The position numbers and the translations under genes were made by a program. A stretch of DNA of 64,000 bases from Gaiellasilicea sp963731615 (GTDB taxonomy: Bacteria > Actinomycetota > Thermoleophilia > Gaiellales > Gaiellaceae), in the NCBI GenBank assembly GCA_963731615.1, contig CAVSWD010000001.1, positions 496,001 through 560,000 of the forward strand. The letters are read 5' to 3'. A model generated the notes under the pieces. It was not told where the DNA came from. It made no database searches and was given only the letters and a program-made list of their open reading frames with translations. Below are positions 52,823 through 61,213 of the stretch, piece after piece; position 1 is the stretch's first letter, and every line of letters begins with the position of its first letter.

Positions 52823-53454
52823 ACGAAGAGGCACTGACCCTGGACCCGGCGCGCTGCGCGCTGATCATCCAGGACATGCAGAACGACGTCATCATCGACG
52901 GCGGCGCGTTCGCGGAGAGCGGCTCGCCCGGTCATGCGAAGGAGCAGAACGTCGTCGAGAACGTGAAGGCGCTCGCCGAGACCTGCCGCAGCAAGGGGAT
53001 CCCGGTGATCCACGTCTGGTACATCGTCGAGGAGGGCGCGCCCGGCCTGAAGCTGAACGCGCCGCTCTTCCAGGGCGTCAAGGACTCTGGCGCACTCGTT
53101 CGCGGCACCTGGGGCGCCGCCCCGGCCGAGGGGCTCGAGCCGCAGGACGGCGACCTCGTCGTCGAGAAGATGCGGATGAGCGCCTGGCAGGGAACGAAGC
53201 TCGAGCTGATCCTCACCGGCCTCGGCCGCGACACGGTCATCGTCACCGGTGCGTGGACGAACATGTCGATCGAGCACACGGCGCGGACGGGAGCCGATAA
53301 GGGGTTCTTCATGCTCGTCCCGGAGGACGGCTGCTCGACGATGAACCCCGACTGGCACAACGCGTCGATCAACTTCGCGCTCCAGAACGTCTCGACCGTG
53401 ACGACCTTCGCGGCTGTCACAGAGGCGCTCGGCGGGGTACCGGCGGCAGTCTGA
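52819..53454 (+). CDS. Isochorismatase-fold hydrolase with Ser at the catalytic Cys position
   Basis: Protein of 211 residues. The fold is clear: CALIIQDMQNDVIIDGG (Asp19), VVEKMRMSAW (Lys117) and VIVTGAWTNMSIEHTAR. In cysteine hydrolases (biuret, ureidoacrylate, N-carbamoyl amidases) the last motif reads TNxCVExTAR; here Ser150 replaces the Cys. It may use Ser, be inactive, or act by another route. Translationally coupled to SMP-30. Confidence 0.75.
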   Translation: MNEEALTLDPARCALIIQDMQNDVIIDGGAFAESGSPGHAKEQNVVENVKALAETCRSKGIPVIHVWYIVEEGAPGLKLNAPLFQGVKDSGALVRGTWGAAPAEGLEPQDGDLVVEKMRMSAWQGTKLELILTGLGRDTVIVTGAWTNMSIEHTARTGADKGFFMLVPEDGCSTMNPDWHNASINFALQNVSTVTTFAAVTEALGGVPAAV

Positions 53455-53479
53455 ACCGGAGGGGCTCGGCCTAGGTTTT

Positions 53480-53834
53480 CTAGCTGAGCCCCTCGTTCCA
53501 CCGCTCGCGGTACTCCTCCCGCGGCGGGCTGAAGATGTCGAGCACGAGCGCGCCGTCGGGGCCGGTGTAGGCGGAGTGCTCGACGCCGCCCGGCAGCACG
53601 TAGGCCTCCAGCGGCCCGAGCTCGTGCGCCACGCCCTCGACGACCAGCGCCTGCATCCCCTCGAGGACGAGGCCGAGCTGTTCGTGCGGGTGGCTGTGGA
53701 GCGGCACGGTCGCACCGGCCTCGAAGCGGATCAGGTTCAGCATCGCCCGCTCGCCGAAGAGGGGCTGTCCCGGTCACCCCCGCGGCGAGCTCGAAAGCTC
53801 GGATCGCGTCGAGGCGGATGAACTGCGGCTCCAC
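53480..53834 (-). CDS. Cupin-domain protein (frame break)
   Basis: About 118 residues from GTG 53834 (VEPQFIRLDAIRAFELAAGV). One extra base near 53768 breaks the frame; the rest is PLFGERAMLNLIRFEAGATVPLHSHPHEQLGLVLEG, with cupin metal ligands HSHPHEQ and His in GGVEHSAY. Small cupins act as oxygenases, isomerases or sensors. It diverges from the aldehyde dehydrogenase over 21 bp; GATAAT on the minus strand lies seven bases upstream. Confidence 0.7.
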
Positions 53835-53855
53835 GCGCTCGATTATCGTTGCTTC
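53835..53855. promoter_or_regulatory. 21-bp bidirectional leaderless promoter, cupin / aldehyde dehydrogenase
   Basis: Plus strand: TATCGT (53844-53849), six bases before ATG 53856. Minus strand: GATAAT (53847-53842), seven bases before GTG 53834. TCGATTATCG (53839-53848) matches the core of the motif at 51831 and 60025. Confidence 0.6.
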
Positions 53856-55320
53856 ATGACCGTCGTCGAGCTGCCACTACTGCGCCGGCAGGCCTACCTC
53901 GACGGGCGCTGGGCCGACGCCGACTCCGGCAGCCACGTTCCCGGTGACGAATCCGGCGACCGGTGAGGTGGTCGCCGATGTGCCTCGGCTCGGCGCGGCG
54001 GAGACGCGCCGGGCGATCGCGGCGGCCGAGCGTGCCTACCCCGCCTGGCGGGCGCGCACCGCCAAGGATCGGGCCGGCATCCTCCGGCGCCTCGCCGACC
54101 TGATGCTCGAGCACGAGGAGGATCTGGCGCGCCTGCTCGTGACCGAGCAGGGCAAGCCGCTGGCGGAGGCGCGCGCCGAGGTCGCGTACGCGGCGTCCTT
54201 CTACGAGTGGTTCGGGGAGGAAGCGAAGCGCGCCTACGGTGACACGATCCCGGCGCCGAGCGGCGACCGCCGCATCCTCGTGCTCAAGCAGCCGGTCGGG
54301 GTGACCGCGGGGATCACGCCCTGGAACTTCCCTGCGGCGATGCCGACGCGGAAGACGGCACCGGCGCTCGCCGCCGGCTGCACGATGGTGCTGAAGCCCG
54401 CGGAGCAGACGCCGCTGACGGCCCTTGCAATCGCAGCGCTCGCGGAGGAGGCCGGTGTGCCCGCGGGCGTCCTCTCGGTCGTGACCGGCGCCGCCGAGGA
54501 CGCACCCGAGATCGGCGGCGAGATGACCTCGAACCCACTCGTCCGCAAGCTCGGCTTCACGGGCTCGACCGAGATCGGCAAGCTCCTGATGCGGCAGTGC
54601 TCGGCGCAGCTGAAGCAGGTGTCGCTCGAGCTCGGCGGTAACGCGCCCTTCCTCGTCTTCGACGACGCCGACCTCGAGCAGGCCGTCGCCGGCGCCGTCC
54701 TCTGCAAGTTCCGCAACTCGGGCCAGACGTGCATCACGGCGAATCGGATCCTCGTTCAGGACGGGGTCTACGACGAGTTCGTCGAGCGGTTCACGGCCGC
54801 GGCGGCTGCGTTGACTGTTGCTGACGGGTTCACGCCGGGCGTCGATGTCGGCCCGCTGATCGACGAGCCGGCAGTGGCAAAGGTCGAGCGACATGTCGGC
54901 GACGCGGTCGAACGCGGTGCAGAGCTCCTGCTCGGCGGCGCCCGTGTCGACGGTCAGTTCTTCCAGCCGTCGGTGCTGACCGGCGTGCCGGCCGACGCGG
55001 CGATGAGCTGCGAGGAGACGTTCGGCCCGGTCGCGGGGATCGCGCGCTTCGCGGACGAGGCCGAGGCCGTGCGCGCGGCCAACGACACGCCGTACGGGCT
55101 GGCCGCGTACTTCTACTCGCAGTCGAACGCGCGCACGTGGCGCGTGTCGGAGGCGCTCGACTACGGCATCGTCGGGATCAACACCGGCTTCATCTCGACC
55201 GAGGTTGCGCCCTTCGGCGGCATGAAGGAGTCGGGGATCGGCCGCGAGGGGTCGAAGTACGGGCTCGACGAGTGGCTCGAGCTGAAGTACGTGGCGGTCG
55301 GGGGCGTCGAAGCACCGTGA
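53856..55320 (+). CDS. NAD(P)+-dependent aldehyde (succinate-semialdehyde-type) dehydrogenase (frame break)
   Basis: About 487 residues. Start ATG 53856 (MTVVELPLLRRQAYLDGRWA), frame change by one extra base near 53938, then FPVTNPATGEVVADVPRLG. NAD motif FTGSTEIGKLLM, general base Glu in LELGGNAPFLVF, nucleophile Cys in FRNSGQTCITANRI, and GGMKESGIGREGSKYGLDEW as in GabD-type enzymes. Oxidises a semialdehyde to a carboxylate. First of an operon with overlapping genes (NIPSNAP, SDR, cupin, ThDP enzyme, Rid, amidase). Confidence 0.85.
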
Positions 55321-55631
55321 TCGTCGAGCAGCGCGACTACCACGTCTACACCGGCAAGCTGCCCGAGCTCGTCCGTCTCTACGAGAGCGAGGGGATCCCG
55401 CTGCAGGAGGAGCTCCTCGGCGGCCTCGTCGGGGCGTTCACGACCGACATCGGCGCCCTCTCGACCTACACGACGCTCTGGCGCTACGACTCCTACGCCG
55501 AGCGGGAGGAGAAGCGCGCGCGCCTGCAGGCCGACAGCCGCTGGCAGGACTTCCTGCGCCGGGTGCAGCCGCTGATGCACACGCAGCAGAACCGGATTCT
55601 CGTGCCGACCTCCTTCTCGCCGCTCCGCTGA
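55317..55631 (+). CDS. NIPSNAP family protein
   Basis: About 104 residues from GTG 55317 (GTGA overlap). VIVEQRDYHVYTGKLPELVRLYESEGIPLQEELLGGLVG (cited in part) and DSRWQDFLRRVQPLMHTQQNRIL match NIPSNAP, a ferredoxin-like dimeric alpha/beta barrel. Bacterial members often sit in catabolic operons with unknown role, possibly small ring- or polyketide-like substrates. Confidence 0.8.
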   Translation: MIVEQRDYHVYTGKLPELVRLYESEGIPLQEELLGGLVGAFTTDIGALSTYTTLWRYDSYAEREEKRARLQADSRWQDFLRRVQPLMHTQQNRILVPTSFSPLR

Positions 55632-55642
55632 GGTTGGGGGAG

Positions 55643-56388
55643 GTGCAGCTCGAGGGCAAGGTCGCGATCGTCACGGGCGCGGCCCAGGGAATCGGGCGCG
55701 CGATCGCGGACGGGCTCGCGCGCGAGGGGGCGCGGATCGTCGTCGTCGACCTCGAGCGCGCCGAGGAAGCCGCGGCCGCGTTGCCCGACGGCGCTCGCGA
55801 TCACCGCCGACGTGTCGTCGGAGGACGGACGTCGCGCGAATGACCCGCGAGGCGCTCGAGCAGTGCGGCTCGATCGACATCCTCGTCAACAACGCCGGCC
55901 TCTACGCCTCGCTCGCGATGCGGCCCTTCACCGAGATCCCGCTCGACGAGTGGCGGCGGGTGATGGACGTCAACGTCGCCTCGATGTTCCTCGCCTGCCG
56001 CGCCGTCGTGCCGGCGATGCGGGAGCAGGGCGGGGGCAAGATCGTCAACATCTCGTCGGGCACGCCCTTCCGCGGCGTCCCGTTCCTGCTCCACTACGTG
56101 ACGAGCAAGGGAGCGATCGTGGCGCTCACGCGCGCGCTCGCGAGGGAGCTCGGCAAGGACGAGATCCACGTCAACTGCGTCGCGCCGGGCTTCACGATGT
56201 CGGAAGGGGTGAAGGCGCAGCCGGAGGTGGTCGAGGCGTTGCAGGGCGCCTCGGTGGCAGCGCGCACGATCCAGCGCGACCAGCTGCCCGAGGATGTCGT
56301 CGGTGCCGTCGTCTTCCTCTGCACGCCTGCGGCCGACTTCATCACGGGCCAGACGATGGTGATCGACGGCGGGCAGTACTTCCATTGA
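55643..56388 (+). CDS. Short-chain dehydrogenase/reductase (two frame breaks)
   Basis: About 248 residues. Start GTG 55643 with GGGGGAG upstream (TTG 55634 possible): VQLEGKVAIVTGAAQGIGRA (NAD motif TGxxxGIG). Frame changes near 55793 and 55825 surround ALAITADVSSED. Then NNAGLYAS, catalytic Ser in VNISSGTPF, Tyr and Lys in LLHYVTSKGAIVAL (YxxxK as YVTSK), and FITGQTMVIDGGQYFH. NAD(P)H-dependent oxidoreductase of the operon. Overlaps the next gene by TTGA. Confidence 0.8.
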
Positions 56389-56885
56389 GGCTGGCCCTGC
56401 ACGAGCATCCGGACGGCGTCGAGACCGGGCCCGGCCCGCGTGTCGTCTACGACCTCGAGCGGAATGAGGCGTCGTTCGGCGCGGCTCGTGTCGACGGGCC
56501 AGCACTCGTGTGGGAGCTCGTGGCGCCGCCGGAACACGGCGAGTGGGTGGTGCGCTGCGACCGCGTCGACTTCCCGCCCGGCGGGATCGCTCACCGGCAC
56601 GTGCATCCCGGGCCCGGCCTGCGCAGACTCCTGCGCGGGGAGCTGACGATCGACCGCGACGGCGAGCGTCATACCTACCGCGCGGGCGAATGGTGGTACG
56701 AGGAGGCCGACGACCCGGTGCTCGCGACTGCGTCGGCGAGCGAGGAGACCGCGTTCGTCCGGGTCCTGCTGTTGCCTGCCGAGTGGGCCGGGAAGCGGAC
56801 GATCCGCTACGTCGACCCGGCCGACGAGGCTAAGCCGAAGCTACAGCGGGCGACGGTTCTGCTCGAGGAGCAGCTCGACCTGTGA
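56385..56885 (+). CDS. Cupin-domain protein
   Basis: About 166 residues from TTG 56385. The core is GGIAHRHVHPGPGLRRLLRGELTI with His ligands in HRHVHPG, and YRAGEWWYEEADDPVLATAS. Both halves of a single cupin barrel are present. Probably a metal-dependent isomerase, dioxygenase or lyase in the pathway; substrate unknown. Overlaps the ThDP enzyme by four bases (GTGA). Confidence 0.75.
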   Translation: MRLALHEHPDGVETGPGPRVVYDLERNEASFGAARVDGPALVWELVAPPEHGEWVVRCDRVDFPPGGIAHRHVHPGPGLRRLLRGELTIDRDGERHTYRAGEWWYEEADDPVLATASASEETAFVRVLLLPAEWAGKRTIRYVDPADEAKPKLQRATVLLEEQLDL

Positions 56886-58528
56886 GGAGCGGCGGCCGGA
56901 TCCTCGTCGACCAGCTCGAGCTGAACGGCGTCGACCTCGCGTTCTGCCTGCCCGGCGAGAGCTTCCTGCCGGTGCTCGACGCGCTGCACGACTCGTCGAT
57001 TCGGCTCGTCTCCTGCCGCCACGAGCAGGGCGCCGCGAACGCGGCGGAGGCGTACGGCAAGCTCACCGGCCGGCCCGGCATCTGCCTCGTCACGCGCGGC
57101 CCCGGCGCGACGCAGGCCGCCGTCGGCGTGCACACCGCCAAGCAGGACTCGACACCGCTGATCCTGCTCGCCGGGAACGTTCCCCGCGCCTTTCAGGGCC
57201 GCGAGGCTTGGCAGGAGCTCGACTACGCGCAGGTATTCGGCACCGTCGCCAAAGCGGCGTGGCAGGTCGATCGCGCCGACGGCCTGCCCGAGCAGCTGGA
57301 ACGCGCCTTCTCGGTCGCGCTCTCGGGGCGGCCCGGGCCGGTTGTGCTGGCGCTGCCGGAGGACATGCTGGCCGAGGAAGCCGACGTTTCCGACGCTACG
57401 CCCGTTCGGCTCGCGCGCTCGTCCCCGCGCGACGAGGACCTCGCCCGCCTGCGCGAGCTACTCGGGGCCGCCGAGCGACCGCTCGCGATCGTCGGCGAGG
57501 GCGGCTGGACGCAGCAGACCGGGGAGGACGTGCTCGCCTTCTGCGAGGCAAACGGGTTGCCCGTCGCCTGCGCCTTCCGCTGCCAGGACTTCGTCGACAA
57601 CCGGTCGGGCTCGTACGCCGGTGTCCTCGGTGTCGCGATGGACGACCGGCTTGCGACACGGCTCCGCGACGCCGATCTCGTCCTCGCGCTCGGCGGCCGG
57701 CTCGGCGAGGTGCCGACCCGCCGCTACACCCTGCTCGACGTGCCGCGGCCGCGGCAGACGCTCGTCCACGCTCACCCGGACCCAGATGAGCTCGGCTTCG
57801 TCTACGAGCCTGACCTCCCGATCGCGTGCGGGCTGCCCGAGCTTGCGGCAGCGCTGCGGCAGCTCGAGCCGGTCGAGCCGCGCTGGCGGGAGTGGACGCA
57901 AGCGGCGCGCGCGGACTACGAGGCAAATCTCCGGCACGAGCCGATGGAAGGGCCTGTCGACCTCGGTGAGATCATGGCCTTCCTCCGCAGCCGGCTCCCC
58001 GGCGACGCGATCCAGACCTGCGGCGCGGGCAACTTCACGGTCTGGGCGCACCGCTTCGCCGAGTTCACGCAGTACGGGACGCAAGTGTGCCCGCGCAGCG
58101 GCTCGATGGGCTACGGCGTCGCCGCAGCGGTCGCAGCGAAGCTCGTCCACCCCGACCGGATTGCCCTCTGCTTCACGGGTGACGGCGACTTCGTGATGAG
58201 CTCCCCGGAGTTCGCCACCGCCGTCCAGTATGAGTTGCCGATCGTTGTGCTGCTGGTCAACAACGGCATGTACGGGACGATCCGGATGCACCAGGAGCGG
58301 GAGTTTCCCGGCCGCCCGATCGGGACTGATCTTGTCAACCCCGACTTCCCCGCGCTCGCGCAGGCGTACGGCGGCTATGGGGAGCGGGTCGCTGTGACGG
58401 CCGACTTCGAGGCCGCGTTCGAGCGGGCGCTGGACTCCGGCCTGCCGGCGTTGCTCGAGCTGCCGGTCGACCCCGAGCGGATCAGCCCCCGGGTCCGGCT
58501 CAGCGAGCTCCAGGCGGCGCCGCGGTGA
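56882..58528 (+). CDS. Thiamine-diphosphate-dependent enzyme, acetolactate-synthase-like
   Basis: Protein of 548 residues with the three ThDP-enzyme domains. Catalytic Glu48 in CRHEQGAANAAEAYGKLTG; central domain GEGGWTQQTGEDVL; ThDP/Mg motif FTGDGDFVMSSPEFATAVQYELPIVVLLVNN (cited in part). The family includes acetolactate synthase, benzoylformate and oxalyl-CoA decarboxylases. In a catabolic operon next to an aldehyde dehydrogenase it is probably a 2-oxoacid decarboxylase or carboligase. Start GTG 56882. Confidence 0.85.
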   Translation: MRSGGRILVDQLELNGVDLAFCLPGESFLPVLDALHDSSIRLVSCRHEQGAANAAEAYGKLTGRPGICLVTRGPGATQAAVGVHTAKQDSTPLILLAGNVPRAFQGREAWQELDYAQVFGTVAKAAWQVDRADGLPEQLERAFSVALSGRPGPVVLALPEDMLAEEADVSDATPVRLARSSPRDEDLARLRELLGAAERPLAIVGEGGWTQQTGEDVLAFCEANGLPVACAFRCQDFVDNRSGSYAGVLGVAMDDRLATRLRDADLVLALGGRLGEVPTRRYTLLDVPRPRQTLVHAHPDPDELGFVYEPDLPIACGLPELAAALRQLEPVEPRWREWTQAARADYEANLRHEPMEGPVDLGEIMAFLRSRLPGDAIQTCGAGNFTVWAHRFAEFTQYGTQVCPRSGSMGYGVAAAVAAKLVHPDRIALCFTGDGDFVMSSPEFATAVQYELPIVVLLVNNGMYGTIRMHQEREFPGRPIGTDLVNPDFPALAQAYGGYGERVAVTADFEAAFERALDSGLPALLELPVDPERISPRVRLSELQAAPR

Positions 58529-58914
58529 CGCGCCGGGAGCTCAGGATCGACGGTCTTGCCGAGCCGATCTCGCACTACACGGACGCCGTTGTCGCCGGTG
58601 ATCTGCTCTTCGTCTCCGGTCTGATCGGCGTCGATGCTAGCGGGGCGCTCGTCGGCGGCGACGACGTCGCTGCTCAGGCACGGCAGGTGTTCGAGAACAT
58701 GCGGCTGGTGCTCGCCGAGGCGGGTTGCCGCTTCGAGGACGTCGTCAAGGTCACCGTCTACCTCACCGACGTCGACGACCGGCCGAAGATCAACCCCGTG
58801 AGGCAGGAGATGTTCGGAGACGCACGGCCGGCGAGCACCCTCGTCGAGGTCTCGCGGCTGGCGGTGCCGGGCGCGAAGGTCGAGATCGAAGCGGTCGCGC
58901 TGATCCACCGATGA
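58525..58914 (+). CDS. RidA-like (YjgF/YER057c/UK114) family protein
   Basis: Protein of 129 residues with GDLLFVSGLIGVDASG, FEDVVKVTVYLTDVDDRPKIN, and PASTLVEVSRLAVPGAKVEIEAVAL. In RidA the matching segment PARSCVEVARL carries the catalytic Arg; here it reads PASTLVEV, so that Arg is Ser. It is not a canonical imine deaminase. Overlaps the ThDP gene by GTGA and the amidase by ATGA. Confidence 0.8.
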   Translation: MTRRELRIDGLAEPISHYTDAVVAGDLLFVSGLIGVDASGALVGGDDVAAQARQVFENMRLVLAEAGCRFEDVVKVTVYLTDVDDRPKINPVRQEMFGDARPASTLVEVSRLAVPGAKVEIEAVALIHR

Positions 58915-60017
58915 GCGACGACCGCTGGAACGCGTTCATCACGCGGGTCGACCCCGGGGAGCCGCGACCGGGCCCGCTCTCGGGCCGGACGCTGGCAGTC
59001 AAGGACCTGTTCGACACGGCCGGGATCCGCACGACCTACGGCTCGGGCCTCTACGCGCAGCACGTGCCCGAGCGGAACGCGGTCGCGGTTCAGAGCCTGC
59101 TCGACGCCGGCGCCGTGCTCGTCGGCAAGACGCACCTGCCCGAGTTCGCCTGGAGCGTCCTGGGCGCGAGCCAGTGGTACGGGACTTGCGGCAACCCCGC
59201 GCAGCCCGGCAGGACGACCGGGGGCTCGTCGAGCGGCTCGGCGGCAGCGCTGGCGGCCGGTCTCTGCGAGCTCGCGCTCGGCACCGACACCGGCTGCTCG
59301 ATCCGGCTGCCGTCTGCGGCCTGCGAGGTCGTGGGGCTGAAGTCCCAGTGGGGTCTGATCTCGATGGAGGGCGCATATCCGCTCTGCCCGACCCTCGACA
59401 CGGCCGGGCCGATGGCGCGAAGCGTCGCGGACGTGGCGCTCTTGTGGTCGGTGCTGACCGGGCGGCCGGTACCGGAGCCGCGCCTCGACGGGCTCACGGT
59501 CGGGCTCCTGCGGCAGCCGCCCGGGATCGGCGACGGCCGCCCGACCGAGCACAGCGATCTCGCGGAGGCGTGGGTCGCCGGGCTCGAGCGCAAAGGCGCG
59601 CGCGTCGTCGAGGCGCGCATCCCGGAGCCGTCGGCCAACACCTGGCCCCAGTTCCAGCATGAGGCGGCGCAGTCCCACGCCGCCACCTTCCCGAGCCGGG
59701 CGGACGAGTACGGCGAGGTGATGCGGAGGAAGCTCGAGGCGGCGCAACGCGTGCGCGAGGACGACGTCGCGGCCGCGTACGGGGCGATCGCGGAGTGGCG
59801 GCGCTACGAGCCCGACGTCGACCTCTACGTCAGTCCCTGTTACGCGGTCGAGCTGCCTCCGGAGGATGCGAACGAGCTCGAGATCCGGCTGCCGCTGACG
59901 TCGTTCTTGCGCTGGGTGAATCTGATCGGCTGGGCGGGCCTCGCGATCGGAAATCTGCAGCTGATCGCACCGACCGATGAGGTCGTGCTGGCCGCGGGCC
60001 TCGCCTGGGAGGACTGA
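58911..60017 (+). CDS. Amidase-signature family hydrolase
   Basis: Protein of 368 residues, shorter than most amidases (about 450). Catalytic Lys31 in LAVKDLFDTAG; GGSSSGSAAALAAG (cis-Ser); nucleophile Ser130 in GTDTGCSIRLPSAAC, where the usual GGS is GCS. It should hydrolyse a carboxamide, releasing ammonia, or act as an allophanate/urea-type hydrolase. Last gene of the operon; the Liv promoter follows. Confidence 0.8.
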   Translation: MSDDRWNAFITRVDPGEPRPGPLSGRTLAVKDLFDTAGIRTTYGSGLYAQHVPERNAVAVQSLLDAGAVLVGKTHLPEFAWSVLGASQWYGTCGNPAQPGRTTGGSSSGSAAALAAGLCELALGTDTGCSIRLPSAACEVVGLKSQWGLISMEGAYPLCPTLDTAGPMARSVADVALLWSVLTGRPVPEPRLDGLTVGLLRQPPGIGDGRPTEHSDLAEAWVAGLERKGARVVEARIPEPSANTWPQFQHEAAQSHAATFPSRADEYGEVMRRKLEAAQRVREDDVAAAYGAIAEWRRYEPDVDLYVSPCYAVELPPEDANELEIRLPLTSFLRWVNLIGWAGLAIGNLQLIAPTDEVVLAAGLAWED

Positions 60018-60019
60018 CG

Positions 60020-60075
60020 GATCATCGATTATCGAGCAGTCGAACGTTGAAACTGAGCTGACAGCTTGGTACGTT
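60020..60075 (+). promoter_or_regulatory. Sigma-70-like promoter and operator of the Liv operon
   Basis: -35 TTGAAA (60047-60052), spacer exactly 17 bp, -10 TACGTT (60070-60075). Twelve bases before the -35 is GATCATCGATTATCG (60020-60034), whose core TCGAT-T-ATCGA is a dyad and which matches the SMP-30 site with one change. GTG 60086 follows the -10 by ten bases. Confidence 0.65.
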
Positions 60076-60085
60076 CGCGCCCGGG

Positions 60086-61213
60086 GTGAGCGACAGAGCG
60101 CGCTATTGGGACGTCCGTCTGCTGCCGAAACTGGCGGCCGCCGGTCTCGTTCTCTTCGCCGTCCTCTACGTGCTCGTGCTCTCGAACCCGCCGCCGCTCG
60201 ACGGCAGCTTCGGGGACTGGCGGACGACGACGTATGGCTCGGCGGCCGACGATCCCGGCTCGTTCTTGCTGATCCTGCTCGACGCGGTCACGTTCGCCGG
60301 CCTCCTCTTCATCGTCGCAAGCGGCTTCTCGCTCATCTTCGGGCTGATGCGGGTCGTCAACATGGCCCACGGGTCGTTCTACCTCCTCGCCGGCTACATC
60401 GCCTTCGAGATCCAGCAGCGGATGACGGGGGAGGGGGGCTTCGCGATCGCCGGGACGGAGGTGAACACCTGGGAGTGGGTCTTCCCCGTGCTCGTCGCAG
60501 CCGCCATCGTCTCAGTGGTCGGGCTCGTCGTCCAGCAGCTGCTGCTCCGCTGGAACCAGGGCCAGGATCTTCGCCAGGCGCTGCTCACGATCGCGGTCTC
60601 GGTGATCGTCGCCGACCAGGTGATCGCGCACTTCCCCCGGTCGGGGACAGACCAGGTCGGCGGCGGCAACGCGGTCAGCCTGACGTGGCCGGGCTGGACC
60701 GAGCGCCGGATCGACCTCCAGGTCTGGAACATCGACTACTCGCTCGCTCGCCTAGCGATCCTCGCGCTCGGGGTCTCGGTCGGGATCGGTCTCTGGCTCT
60801 GGCTCTACCGGACGAGGACGGGAAAGGTGATTCGCGCCGGCGTCGACGACCCCCAGATGACCTCGGCGCTCGGGCTCAACATCCAGAAGACGTTTGCGAT
60901 CGCCTTTGCGATCGGTGCGGCGCTGGCCGCGCTCGGCGCTGCCGTCGGGACCTCGCAGGGCAACGTCGCCTCGGGGCAGGACGCGCAATGGCTGCTGAAC
61001 GCGCTCGTTGTCGTCATCGTCGGCGGGATGGGCTCGCTCCTGGGCGCGGCCGCGGGCGCCTTGCTCTACGCGCTCGTGCTCACGTTCTCGGCCGCCTATC
61101 TCCCGATCACGAGCAACAACTGCTGCTCGCAGTACTCGATCGTGCTCACGTTCGTGCTGATCGCGCTCGTGCTCGCATTCCGTCCGCAGGGGCTTTTCGG
61201 GAGAGCCGGATGA
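60086..61213 (+). CDS. livH: Branched-chain amino-acid-type ABC transporter permease (LivH)
   Basis: Protein of 375 residues and about eight helices. LivH motifs: FAGLLFIVASGFSLIFGLMRVVNMAHGSFYLLAGY (cited in part), GLVVQQLLLRW, GVDDPQMTSALGLNIQKTFAIAFAIGA and VVVIVGGMGSLLGA. The long periplasmic insert after the first helix (FGDWRTTTYGSAADD) is unusual. Start GTG 60086. Overlaps LivM by ATGA. Confidence 0.9.
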   Translation: MSDRARYWDVRLLPKLAAAGLVLFAVLYVLVLSNPPPLDGSFGDWRTTTYGSAADDPGSFLLILLDAVTFAGLLFIVASGFSLIFGLMRVVNMAHGSFYLLAGYIAFEIQQRMTGEGGFAIAGTEVNTWEWVFPVLVAAAIVSVVGLVVQQLLLRWNQGQDLRQALLTIAVSVIVADQVIAHFPRSGTDQVGGGNAVSLTWPGWTERRIDLQVWNIDYSLARLAILALGVSVGIGLWLWLYRTRTGKVIRAGVDDPQMTSALGLNIQKTFAIAFAIGAALAALGAAVGTSQGNVASGQDAQWLLNALVVVIVGGMGSLLGAAAGALLYALVLTFSAAYLPITSNNCCSQYSIVLTFVLIALVLAFRPQGLFGRAG

